Assembly (NCBI GenBank): GCA_964059195.1
Contig: CAXKWD010000006.1
Span: forward strand, 67,907,073-67,971,072
Direction: 5' to 3'
DNA from: Ectobius pallidus
Taxonomy: Eukaryota > Arthropoda > Insecta > Blattodea > Ectobiidae
DNA: 64,000 nt
Position numbers and translations under genes: made by a program. Positions 22,726-34,005 of this stretch are shown piece by piece (the first letter of the stretch is position 1; every line of letters starts with the position of its first letter). A model generated the notes under the pieces. That model searched no databases. It saw nothing but the letters and a program-made list of their open reading frames with translations, and was not told the DNA's origin.

Positions 22726-23976
22726 TTATGATGCCGGCCGAGCGTTCTGAAAACCCCGGTAACCCCCACGAGGGCAATCCCTTAATAGATGACCAGGCCT
22801 ACGGCAATAAAAACATAACCTGTTTTCGGCAGCATTGACAGATGGCCTAAATCCCTGCACAGGCCTATCCCTATCCCCTGAATTTTCAGTTCTTAAACCG
22901 TCAGATAAGGCTACAGAATTAAGTTTGGCGCACAAAAGATCTAACTCCTGAAAATTTGTCGGTTTGTTTTCAAAACTAACCAGTCTCCTAGTTTTCGAGG
23001 ACATTCCATCTAAGATGTTTTGAACAATTTGGGCTTCAGATTCTATCAGTCGAAAAGCTTCGGCATAGCACCTAATATTCTGGACATAATCACAAAACGG
23101 TTCATTTTCTGCCTGGACGCGATAATACATTTTACTCAAATATCGCAATCTGTCTCTAGATGAAAAATAATAATCAAGTAAACTCCCGTGGAATTCCAGT
23201 AAGTCCTTATCTTCCTTGACGGCTCTACCCGCCAACTCCTTTAAGCTTCCTTTCAAATTCGCGAAACATAAAGCCAAAATCTGTTTGACATTAAATCCAA
23301 AAATTTCAGTTTGGCACCTAAGTTCAGTCAAAAATATTAAGAACCTAACAACTTCATCCAATGAGTGGTCGCTAAAATTCTCTAACTTGGCTAGTAACTT
23401 ACCAAGCGGATGGGGTAATTTGGCAAAATCATTATACCTTTCAGCACCCCCATTGTGAACAATGTGCACAGGAGACTGTTGAGTTTCTTTAATACTAACA
23501 GAATCATTCGCAAAAAATGTTTTAGGTGAAATTCCAAAACCTCTCATTACATTCCCAGCTAATTGATATCTAATTTTGTCTTTTTCCAAAGAAATCTCCT
23601 GGACAAGTATCCAAAGCAATTTACTATTTTCCGACGACACATCTAATTGTAATAGGTCCTGTATTCTATTTGACATGTGGTCCAATTTTGCCTGAAAACG
23701 TTGTGCCTGCTTTTGAGATAGGCCACCTTCCTCACCTAGTTCCCGACATTGCTCGAAAATTTCTTCCGTCCTAGCAATAAGGGCCGGTACCTCTAACTGT
23801 GGCTTAATATGTTGTAAGTTCTTAATATCAACAGGAATAGTCAAATTATCCTTCAATATCTTGGTTAAATTTGGAACGGAATCGTCTGGATCCACTGTGA
23901 TACCTCGGACTGATAATTCATAAAGAAGATCGGCTTTCAACAGAAACTCAAGTGGTACATATGTTCGGTTACTCAT
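22726..23976 (-). CDS. Retroelement Gag with CCHC zinc knuckle (416 aa, intact)
   Basis: An uninterrupted 416-codon frame. The C-terminus carries a classic nucleocapsid knuckle, CFYCRRPGHLLRDC (about residues 387-400), followed by a Gly/Arg-rich end. The middle is helical and capsid-like, with aromatic-rich motifs such as RYLSKMYYRVQAENEPFCDY. The N-terminal part looks like a coiled coil (QKQAQRFQAKLDHMSNRIQDL). Gag packages element RNA and builds particles. Size and layout fit a gypsy-type Gag. No pol frame follows: after the stop the minus strand has no protease or RT. It is either the Gag of a non-autonomous LTR element or a retained orphan gag gene. Intactness with no partner pol is the odd point. 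Confidence 0.82.
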   Translation of the reverse strand: MSNRTYVPLEFLLKADLLYELSVRGITVDPDDSVPNLTKILKDNLTIPVDIKNLQHIKPQLEVPALIARTEEIFEQCRELGEEGGLSQKQAQRFQAKLDHMSNRIQDLLQLDVSSENSKLLWILVQEISLEKDKIRYQLAGNVMRGFGISPKTFFANDSVSIKETQQSPVHIVHNGGAERYNDFAKLPHPLGKLLAKLENFSDHSLDEVVRFLIFLTELRCQTEIFGFNVKQILALCFANLKGSLKELAGRAVKEDKDLLEFHGSLLDYYFSSRDRLRYLSKMYYRVQAENEPFCDYVQNIRCYAEAFRLIESEAQIVQNILDGMSSKTRRLVSFENKPTNFQELDLLCAKLNSVALSDGLRTENSGDRDRPVQGFRPSVNAAENRLCFYCRRPGHLLRDCPRGGYRGFQNARPAS

Positions 23977-24014
23977 GATGAATCGAGTTACAAAATTTTA
24001 AGTTAATAGAAAAA

Positions 24015-24480
24015 TGAAAGTTAGGTTTCAGAAAAATAATATCAATTAAGTTTTAAAATTTAAGTTAAGGATTGAAAAATAACTTTTAGGTTTCGAAAAA
24101 CCAATATCAATGAAGTTAAGTTTCAGAGATAATACTAAGAGTAGAAATTGACTGTTAGGTTTCGGAAATCCAATATCAATTAAATCAAGTTTTCAAAAAT
24201 TTAAATTTAAAAATGAAAATGGCTATTAGGTTTCAGAAATAGCACAATGAAATCAAATTCCAAAATTTTAAATTAAGAATCTCAAATAACTGTTAAGTTT
24301 CTGAATTATAATATCAATGAAATTAATTTTCAGAATTTAAAGTAAAAATACCAAATAACTGTTAGGTTTCGGAAATCTAATATCACTGAAATTAAGTTTC
24401 CAAATTTAAATTAAAATTTGAAAATGACTGTCAGGGTTCAGAAATATGTCAATAAATTAAGTTTCAAAACTTCAGTAAAG
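24015..24480. repeat. 68-bp tandem repeat, about 7 copies
   Basis: The core TGTTAGGTTTCGGAAATC, or a close variant, recurs near 24022, 24086, 24155, 24226, 24293, 24363 and 24431: a period of 64-71 bp. It lies immediately upstream of gag, in what would be the leader of the minus-strand element. Confidence 0.85.
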
Positions 24481-24616
24481 AACGCAAAATCGTGGTTAAA
24501 GTAGAAGTATAATATCAGTGAGGTTAAATCTCAATAAGAATAGCCAGACGATCCAGAACTCCAAAATTTACTCAAGGTGAATTTAAGTTAATTTTTTGTG
24601 AATTTAAGTGAATTTA

Positions 24617-25400
24617 AGCAAAAGAAAACAAACTAGAAATCAACACAGACAAAACTGTAAAGATGACTTTCCGCAATGGAGGCCGAGAATCAGCGAAGGA
24701 CAAAATCTACCTAGGACCAGAACCCCTCAAGAGCGTAAACGCCTTCAAATACTTGGGTCTGACACTACAAACCACAGGCAGGTCATTCAGAACGCATATA
24801 AAGTCTAGAGCAACAGCTGCCACGAAAGCCATGTTTGACATCACAGCACTATCCAGAATCTCACTAGAAACTGCCATGGAGTTATTCGACGCAAAAATAG
24901 TCCCCATCGCCACATATGCAATAGACATAGTATGGGAAAAACTAAGCGTTAGAGACCTAAGAACATTGGAAGCTGTCAAATCACGCTTCCTGAAAGCTGC
25001 CTTAGGAGTATCAAAGCATACAAGATCCAGACTAGTTTACGAACTTGCCAAAGAGCCTTTCTTCATGGAAGACCTACGAATTAAGTTAGCCCTACCATCC
25101 ACGGACTGCTGGAAGAGGTTGATGCAAGAAAGACAAAATAAGAGAGAAGAGATCTGGCCCAGCTTCTACACGACGGAGGCCATGACGAGCAGAACATGGA
25201 CAGGAACCAACCAAGAACTCCGACGCCTGGTAAACTCGTTAGCAGTGCATGGTTACCACCATAAAATATGTAAAACTAAGAGTTATCACGACCCTGACAG
25301 CAACTGTGTATGCGAACTGTGCGATCAACTTTGTGAGAGATATCACGTCGTCACGTGCAAACAAAGGCATAAGAACCTAGTGGAGTTTTGTAAGATGTAA
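24617..25400 (+). pseudogene. LINE reverse transcriptase C-terminal fragment
   Basis: An open frame from about 24617 to the stop at 25400 that starts abruptly at AKENKLEINTDKTVKMTF, a motif just after the RT catalytic box. It continues through FKYLGLTLQTTG, the thumb, and a cysteine-rich end (CVCELCDQLCERYHVVTC). The catalytic domain is absent. The fragment sits between the two tandem arrays, on the strand opposite to gag, so it was inserted or captured in the candidate element's leader. The 245-codon frame has stayed open. Confidence 0.8.
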
Positions 25401-25639
25401 GATGTTATAACTCTTAAAAACTTGCACAATTTGTGCGCATTTCTGTTTAATTAAAAATTAATTTAAGTTACTTCAAAATAATACAGTTATCATGAAGCAT
25501 GAAAAATGGCTTAGTGAAAAATTCAGAAAGAATTCCAAAATTCTTAAAGTCCTCAGGTAGCAAATTTTTTTTTTAAACTTTAAGTTAGGGTAGAACTAAG
25601 CAATGAAAAATCACTCGCGTAACAAAATTTGAAAAAGGG

Positions 25640-25870
25640 AAGCTTTCGCAAAATTTTGAAAGGTCAATGCTTTAGCAAATTTTGAAAAATCAATGCCTTA
25701 GAAATTTTTTGAAAGGTCAATGCCGTAGTAGTTTTGAAAAATCAATGCTGTAGCGAATTTGAAAAATCAATGCTTTAGCAAATTTTGAAAAGTCAATGCT
25801 GTAGCAATTTGAAAAAATCAATGCTTTAGTAGATTTGAAAAATCAATGCTATCACAAGTTTGAAAAACTG
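25640..25870. repeat. About 30-bp tandem repeat, 8 copies
   Basis: The unit TTTGAAAAATCAATGCTTTAG recurs about eight times with small changes (CTTTAG, CCTTAG, CTGTAG, CCGTAG). It is distinct from the 68-bp array. Confidence 0.85.
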
Positions 25871-27235
25871 AACTACTCAACATGCCAGTAGCAAATTTGT
25901 ACGTTAATATACTCCCATTATCATAATGTTTAATACAAAACAGGAAAAGCTGAACTACTATAAATGCCGGTACAAAATGCAGATCCAGCCTAACCTTAGG
26001 CACTGGATCAAAAATCTAAGTGGTTGAAATACTGTTAAAAATTCCCCAAAAAATCCAAATTTGAAAAAGGCAATTCTCGAAAAATGTACTGATGGAAAAC
26101 AGAGCGCATATTTAGAAAAATGGGGTCAAAAAACCTAACTACGCTCTGCGATAGCACTTATTTGTGCCCCTCTTGGGGTCACAGTTACATATGTTGGAAG
26201 TTTAGGACATATGATTTGTGAAGTAGACCTGGTTTCGACCATTCTTGCTAAATTAGTGACGCTACTGTTTAACATCCAAAAGGGCTGGGCACCCATTATC
26301 ACAAAATGAACACTGGACAGATTAATATGATTAACTGGAAAGAGATTTTGAGAATATATATATGACAAATGGTATTTTCTGGAACAATTTTATTAATAGC
26401 TTTAACAAAATTAGAATTACAACATTGTAAGATAATATATTCTTTGTAAGGACGACCGTTATTTCTTGAATATAACCTTTGGAATGACTAAGAATAAAAT
26501 CTATATATATATTTTTTCTTGTTACATACAACAACCTTGAGCACGGGCGATGCACCACAATAATTCTAAATACCCTTTGTTAAAAAAACAAACCGTCTCT
26601 TGAAAAATCACCCTAAAACCCAGACTAGTTGCAATAAATAAGTACTACACTTTCCAGAACACCCTGTACGTAATGGCTAGTATTCCCCATGACTAGAAAA
26701 ACCCAGTAATCTTTAGATTATCTATAAACATCAATGCATAGGGCAATCTCAGTCTCTTAATGGCGTCTGTGCTGAAAATACTACATGTAAAAAAAACCCA
26801 CTCTAAATCATGCTAATGTCGGATGTCTGCCAAAAATACTGAATTACTGTTCGGAAAGGCAAAGAACGTGATTAGAAGTTACTCAACGGACGGACGTGAT
26901 ATTATTGACTGAAGAAAAACAGAATGAACATAAGCAATATTACATGAAATTTACATGGTGTAGGCGTAATTTCCAAAATCCAATCTTGACCGGTAAATAA
27001 TTTATTAGAGAAAATTTATGAAATGTTCAGAACGAAAATTTAGATAGCCGAAAACGGGTGAGCACAAAATAGATTAAATTACTGTTAGCATTGAAAATGA
27101 ATGTGGATAGGTCTCACCCAAATATGCCGTATTCTTCAGACATCGTGTGTTCACGGCAGCAACGCCCACCAAACCACTCAAACTCAAGTTACATGTTCTT
27201 GACGCGAGCACTGGATCCCAACTGAAGGTCACTTG
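25871..27235. other. Unannotated internal stretch
   Basis: Between the 30-bp array and the putative 5' LTR I see no gene. The short minus-strand frames at 26135-26558 have no recognisable domain. Confidence 0.4.
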
Positions 27236-27420
27236 TACCAGCCTCTACTCCCTAGTTTTCAACAGATGGCAGTGCGGTCTAGAAGCGCTTTTAAGAATTA
27301 CCGAGAACCACGTTGTTTAGAGTGGGTCAAATATTGGTTTTACATTCTGAAGTTAAAAGCAGTTGGCAAAAATTACTGAGTGCTTTTAATATTAGCAAAT
27401 GAGCCGTTTTTCACGGCTCA
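27236..27420 (-). repeat. 185-bp repeat, putative 5' LTR
   Basis: Partner of 20242-20426. Its outer edge abuts copy B of the 1.1-kb repeat within 6 bp, which may mean that the two insertions interacted. Confidence 0.6.
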
Positions 27421-27425
27421 ATGTA

Positions 27426-28145
27426 GACTTTTGAATATGTCAGCATCTTGTTGTGAGCGATGATACTATGAACTCTTACGTCAGCGAAACTAGTGTCGCG
27501 AGTTGAGATTCTGAATGCGTATCATAAATCTCTGTATGCATATGATTAAAAACATTCACTGGTTTTCCATATAATACTGTATCGGCATTAAAAAAACCTG
27601 TAATTATTAACATAATATATTCCCTCTAAAGACCTCAGCATGAGTTTTACGCACTGGCCGCCTTTACCATAGGACCAAAGTGAAAATTATATTAAACGCT
27701 AATCGACAAACCTAGGCTGAGTCGATCCCAGGGCTAAAATTAATATCTGATGGGAAAAAATTGTTTTAAAACGATAGCTACCATAATTATAAAAAAATAA
27801 AAAAAATAAAAAAAAAAGGTTTGAAATATGTGCTAACGTAATATCTTTTAGACTTCGATATGTAAACAAAGAAGTAATATAATAATAATAATAATAATTA
27901 TAAGGTTAACAGCCTTAGGCATCGGTTGCATTTACTCCAGGCTGAGTCGATTCCAGGACCATAGTGAAAAAATTAATGTATTAGAGAAATAATCATCTTA
28001 CGGAAAACTTGTATGGAGGAATATAATTATAAAAAAATACTTGAAGGATTGAAAGATGTGCTATCTTAGTATCTTTTAGACTTCAATGAGTAAAAAAAGA
28101 AAAATAAAAGAAAGAAAGAAGAAATAAAAAAGTAATATAATAATG

Positions 28146-28179
<34 letters not shown>

Positions 28180-28530
28180 TAATAATAATAATAATAATAA
28201 GGTTAACAGCCCTACGCACCGGCCACCTTTACCCCTGGATTCTGTTAGAGGCTGAGTCGATCCCAGGACCAGAGTGAAAAAATTAATGTATGAGAGAAAT
28301 AAACATCTTACTGAAAAATTGTATGGAGGAATATAATGATGACGTTGCATTTACGCTTCGTGGGAACCGTTCTGTAATACGAAACCTACTTCTGGTCACG
28401 TGGTCTAGCGCGCCGCCATATTGGATGACGTCATTTGTGGACTTTGGTCGATGTGGACTTTGCCCCTGCGCCACCCAATGTTGCGGGACAGTATCGGGCG
28501 CCACCCTAGGGGTAATGAAGAAAACCACAC
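27426..28530 (-). repeat. 1.1-kb composite repeat, copy B (inverted)
   Basis: Reverse complement of copy A (13872-14994), with the same internal units, (TAA)n runs and promoter-like cluster. It differs by microsatellite length, one 17-bp duplication present only in copy A, and scattered substitutions. Confidence 0.8.
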
Positions 28531-30595
28531 TACTACATACACATATATATATATTTATATTTATTAAGGCACCTGTTTCAAGGTATACAAGTCTTCTTTT
28601 TCATAACATTAGAACAATGTGGAACACAATCAATAATGAATATACATGTAGAGAAATGTGATAATAAATCAAACAGAACTTTATTTTTAATAGGAAATAA
28701 AACAATAAGGGTAACCATCAAAATCTGGAGTTCAGATTTGTTTTCCAACGTTAGGACTTGACAAAAGAGATATAAAAACTGCCTAAACAAAGATAATAAG
28801 CCTTTATCTACGTGATCACTGTTTCCTAGCATGGAAACAAGTTACAGGCCTAACTCGACAAATGCTGAGAACAAAACATAAACATAAAATATAAACATAT
28901 CTGTAGGCTAAAATTAATTTCTGTTTTTTTAGTTTTGAATTTTTACTTTAAAATCAACCGTTTTTAGCTTATCTATGTAATTTGTGTATGTATTTGTAAA
29001 TTTATCTATTCTTATTTAATGTATATGTTTTCTAATGTGAAAAAAAAGTATCACACTAACTTCAGACAATAAAATTATAAGGAGGTTATTTCTTTTCCAG
29101 AAAATAGGGTAACCTCGGTTTTTACTCAAGCAATTCTTAACAAGCCCGTTTGCTTTGAAAGTGCACATTCTCAGCTGCCTCGATCCATGATTGAAGTGCA
29201 TGTAAAGTGTAAAATAAAAATTAAGACTTCAGATTAAGGAGCTCATTCGTTTCAGAGGCATCGTTAATGAGTTCAGACCTCCAATTTTCATACGGAAAGT
29301 TGGCGTCCCCTCCTAACGAGCAAACTTTACCTTGTTTCGTTCCAAGTGCCAGCATCTTCAATTTTTTCTTCGGTCTTAATCATGATAAGTGGTATGACGA
29401 ACATAATAGTTTGATACTGTTCAGTCAATCTTACTTTCAATCAATGGTCATGTTTTCATTCAGGATATTTATCCGTGTGAGAAACTTTGATTTGGCATAT
29501 TACGTCATAAGCACCAGCCATGTTTAACAGTGAAAAGGGAATCTAGATTTCGTAAGTACGTTGATTAATTTTAAATGTAACATGAATCAATATCCATTTT
29601 ATTTATTTTATTAATCGAGCTCAACGATGGTAGGACTACAAAATTTACGTTACCTCGATTACATCTCCTGTAAATGGTAGGCCTAGATGCCACAGGCCTT
29701 ACCGTCGGAAGTGTGAGTTCGCCAGTGGACCTTATAGGCGTTTTTCATAGCTTTTTTCTTAAATATATTAAAGATGAATGAGGAATTAATTTTTATTGCA
29801 AGCCTTCAACTCCACTTCATTATCATTTTTATTAAAAGATTTTCTAATCTTTATAACCATCTACTCCAAAGGAATGCCTCTGGTGCCCTGACGGTAGGCC
29901 TAAACCCATTTCTACCGATGGAGGGATTTCGCAGGGATAAAACTTAAGTTCCTGGATATTGTTGATAGGAAGGCCGTTCATACCATATCTAGTAAAACAA
30001 TTTTAATGAAGCAAAAATATGATAGCTAAATTTTGAAAATCGCAATGGATGCAGTATATCTCTTCACACAACCTTTGAATATTTTATTTATAGTTATAAA
30101 ATATTTGCTTATAGCTTTATTGTGAAATATTAACTATCATAGTTAGGCAATCGCATTTCATGTAGCCCTATTTCAATTCGTTAGATATCAAACAGCCCAC
30201 TGCATAAATCTTAATGTATGTTTAATAAGTGTTCTATAATTCATTTCATACTGTATTAAAATACCGTATGAGAAGAACGTGCAATGTTAGAGAATTCTCG
30301 ACGAATGATGAGATTGAAATAGCTAGAAGCATATCGTCACGAGTATGTATTTTCATTACGGCACAAACTTTGTTTCTGAATATTTCATTCGCCGATATGG
30401 CGTAACTCTTTAATTTCTGTTGTCAGTTTACTGATTCAGAATTTGCGACAACAATAGGCCTAATTTAGGCCTAATTTATGTATTTTATGCTTACTTCATG
30501 GGTCAGTTGATAATCCTTTTTTTATATGTAAAGTAAAAAATAACCAATAGAATATTTTGCATAGTGGAAAATTGATAAGACAACGTTTCTATTGA
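28531..30595. other. Unannotated stretch
   Basis: AT-rich, with no supported gene. An imperfect inverted similarity between 29670-29710 and 29870-29905 was seen but not resolved into an element. Confidence 0.4.
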
Positions 30596-30599
30596 TTAC

Positions 30600-31094
30600 A
30601 TGGATTATATGGATGTGAGACATCATCCATTAAAATTCGGGAAGAACATAATCTAATAGTGTTCGAAAACAGGGTGCTTAGGAAAATATTCGGGCCTAAA
30701 GACAGATGAAAACGGGGACTGAAATAAACTGTATAACGATGAGCTTCATAACCTGAACTCTTCACCGAATATAGCGTGGTATGGACAATTAAATCACTGA
30801 GGATGAAATGGGTTGGACGTGTTGAGCACATGGGGAGGAAAGACATATCACATAAACAATGACTGGGAGACCCAAAGGGAAAAGATCGCTTGGAAGACCT
30901 AGACGTAGAAGTGAGGACAATATAAGGATATATTTAAGGGACGTAGGATTTGAGACGATGATTGGAAGGAGTAAACATAGAATAGGCCTTTGGCAGGCTC
31001 TGGCAAATGCGGCCATTACCCTCAGGTTCCATAAAAAGATAATTTTCCTTTCGTTTGATTAGAAATTATATATTGCCATTGAGTAAGTAAGTGA
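30600..31094 (+). pseudogene. LINE C-terminal fragment with AAGT tail
   Basis: Broken frames read as the far C-terminus of a LINE ORF2: RMKWVGRVEHMGRK-like sequence, then GRPKGKRSLGRPRRRSEDNI, then LWQALANAAITLRF. The motif resembles a KPEGKRPLGRPRRRWEDNI consensus common in insect LINEs. It ends in a short AAGTAAGTG tail at about 31085. Several stops and frame changes show that it is an old, heavily 5'-truncated copy. Confidence 0.7.
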
Positions 31095-33872
31095 AAATGT
31101 GTTTCTAACATTAGGGGGAAAATTTAGGCAACAAATAAATTAATAACTTGCTCTGGAACTACAGTCAAGAATACGAGAGGATACATTTGTAAATCCCATG
31201 TAAGTGCACAATAATACACCGGAACATTCTGAGTGCTTCCTAAAATTCTTGAAGTTCCTCGTAGTTATAACTCTTACGGTTGCAAGCCACCGGGAGAATA
31301 ACAGTAAACTACCTTATTGAAATTTACGACAGGAATGGACTACAACACATCTTTTTAGTTATTCCCCAAGAAGTAGCAACTTCCAAGATCCCGTTGGAAA
31401 TCTCGAGATGGTTTGTGTGTAGTGGTACACCACAGGCAATAAAAATGTACCTGTAAGTACCACAGTCACGTACCTAACGTTGCAGAGTGTCACCAACATA
31501 AATTCTCTTTTTCTTTCATCCTTTTTGTGTTTCTGAATCCCTGCTGCTTGAATCTAGAGATGAGTTAGCACAAAGGAAGTAGCAGTCAGAGCAAAGGAGA
31601 ATAAGAGAAAAGGAGATACAGAAAGAGAGGGAGAAACAGACATATGTAAAAGGTAAGAGTAAGGCGAACGGTACGATTCAGTGCATATTTTTTGTTTTGT
31701 TGAATTTTAAAGTTACTTCTGCATAATATATACTGCTGCACCAGAGAGCAGACTGTCTACTTATGTAGATTGATACCGCATTAATTCACCGAAAGTAGTG
31801 TTAGGTATGAACTAGACGTTTATTGAGCTGTAAATATGTAATCTTAGTGGAGTAAGCTACACAAATGTTGTTTAATGTTATGTGTTCGTTTCAAACTGTC
31901 AGAAATATTTCCTTTGATGTTTTAGACTTCGTTATAGACTCAAGTTGTGATATTTGGGATAAACATTGTAATGTGTTATTCAGTTCGTTGTGTTCATCCC
32001 ATAACGGGCTTGATAATAACCTTTTTAGGGATCTTGCATCTTACAGGTAACCTATGTTCAGTTATGCTTTAATTGACGTGAAATAAATATTAAGAAAAAT
32101 ATCATTAGCAAAGGCTCGGAAGGGTTCGTTATAATCGGATTCCATCTGTCAGTATGTTACCAAAGCCTACAGACGTACAGGTAGACGATCAGCATATGAA
32201 CAAGAAGTCAGATAACGTAATAAATACACCGGGGGGAAAACCTTTACCATACCTTACTAAAGTTTGCATTGAAGTAAATATCCCTATAGACTTAGGATAC
32301 GCAATTTTATAGTTCGAAATGCTAAAATTCACACTTTAATTTGTATATTAATATTTATTTTCATAAAGATTCCTAATTATGCTTATTTCGTAAGTGGAAC
32401 CAGGTATGGTTTTATTGAGTCTAACATAATTTTTATTATAATTTTTTAATAAATTTATTTAGAACATTTTAAAATTGAAAGCTTAAACGTATTAAGATGA
32501 CCGTTATGAAGATATCGTGAGAGTTAAACTTCTACAGCCACTAACTTCTTAGAAGTACACATGAAAGAAGAGAAAATAAAGTTTTGAAAAGAGATGCTTA
32601 TATGATCGCGTAAAAATATCTATAATATCTCTGAATTTTTAACAATACGGTCTAGGAAACTAGCTAGAGAGTGTTCAGATATGAACATAACGGACTTAAG
32701 GATATTCTATGCATTCCAGAGGCTAATAATAATCAGAATTATAACTGCTGTCGATCGTAATGATAAATTCAATTTAATATCCTCTGTTTATCATCGGAAT
32801 TGTATGCTCCGAAGTCATACAGAGCAAAAGCAGTTGGGGTCCTATATTCTTACAGGTAAATTTTAACACTGTCCGATGATTTGAGCCTAACTCTCATGCT
32901 ATAGGCTATTGTTATCCTACAAAATGGGATGAGAAACAACAACCAAGAGAGCTGACTTTTGATCGCGCAAGAGCTCATGGTAGCGTTCAATGGAATGGTA
33001 GACTTTTCTTCCACTCACTCTCTCCCTCACCGATGCCAGACGTCTTCCTAGTTGGACCTCTCTCTACATGACTTACCATATAAACTTACTCTATTGATGG
33101 GCTTATGCTAATTCCAGGATAACGATAAGTAACCAATCCTTTTTTTTTAAGGAGGTTCTTTTTTCGGCAAAGTATTCTATAAGTTGTAAAATACCTTATA
33201 AAATTTATTCACACGACTTAGGTTTAAGCCTGCTTTCAAAGTTTATATAAGAGAAAGATTTATTGCACTCCGCTAAATTGCAAGAGGTTCGTCTATGGAC
33301 TATAGTAGATAAGTTGAAGTAAAGACCACATATATAAAAAAGAAAGATTTCACAGAATATTATGAAATAGAGATAGCCCTGAGCACAGCCCGCTACAACA
33401 CCCTAGACAGCCTCGGAAAATGGTGCAATTATGGGCGTCTTTCAGTTGGGAGTGTTAGATTTATTTTAAGAAATTAAACATTAGAGTCAAATAAATGTTT
33501 GAGGTTTTAATAAACGTGGAGAAAACAAGGATTGTCCGTGGGAAAAGATGTGGAACTTTTAAGAAAGTAGTGGTTTATTTTAAAAATCAAAACAAAATTT
33601 ATTTTTATTATTAAGATTTAATCAAGGTGATATCAGTAAAAAAGTAAACAGATGTTGAAATATATTTTTAACTTTGGTTCTTCTCAACTTCTGGTTTTTG
33701 TCACATTCCTCATTTTCACCTGAGATCTTCAAAAAGAAATTAAAAGAAATTAGGACTATGGTTTACAATATGGGTACTTTTTACACAGACCCACTATAAT
33801 TTCGCCAAACGGTAAAATAAATCGATAAATAATTAAAAATAACTGCCTAAATAACTCCGATGTCTCATGAGG
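31095..33872. other. Unannotated AT-rich stretch
   Basis: No supported gene, repeat or RNA. Confidence 0.45.
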
Positions 33873-34005
33873 CAAAACCTACCACCTGACCGCTGCGCAA
33901 TCTGCCTACCTCATTCATACAACATAGGCAGATGGCAGGATTGGGGGGCATTTGGAGAGCACAGCCGATAATATGGTCTTCGTGAGCGGAGGCGCTACTT
34001 CTTCA
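33873..34005 (-). repeat. Dispersed GC-rich repeat (copy 2)
   Basis: Reverse of the 19932-20030 family: CCTACCACCTGACCGCTGCG, then TAGGCAGATGGCAGGATTGG. In this copy ATCTGCCTA and TAGGCAGAT form a 9-bp inverted pair around 17 nt, absent from copy 1. Confidence 0.5.

Larger units (their letters stand above)
20242..27420 (-). mobile_element. Candidate gag-only LTR retrotransposon
   Basis: Two 185-bp direct repeats (20242-20426 and 27236-27420) differ at only two positions and bracket 6.8 kb holding an intact Gag on the minus strand. Read on that strand, each repeat begins TGAGCCGTG. The downstream one is preceded by a purine tract, GGGCAGAGAGGGGAG, exactly where a polypurine tract belongs. Pol is absent. 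Against this: the repeats end in TA rather than CA, no outer target duplication is visible, and no clear tRNA primer site was found. It may be a non-autonomous element of the TR-GAG kind, or the repeats may be an independent family. Confidence 0.45.

Noticed and set aside
24015..24480. CRISPR-like array
   Set aside because: Units are contiguous diverged tandem repeats without constant repeats and unique spacers, in a eukaryotic context.
29670..29905. Possible inverted-repeat element around GGCCT(T)ACCGTC
   Set aside because: Arms match only in short patches, with no target duplication.
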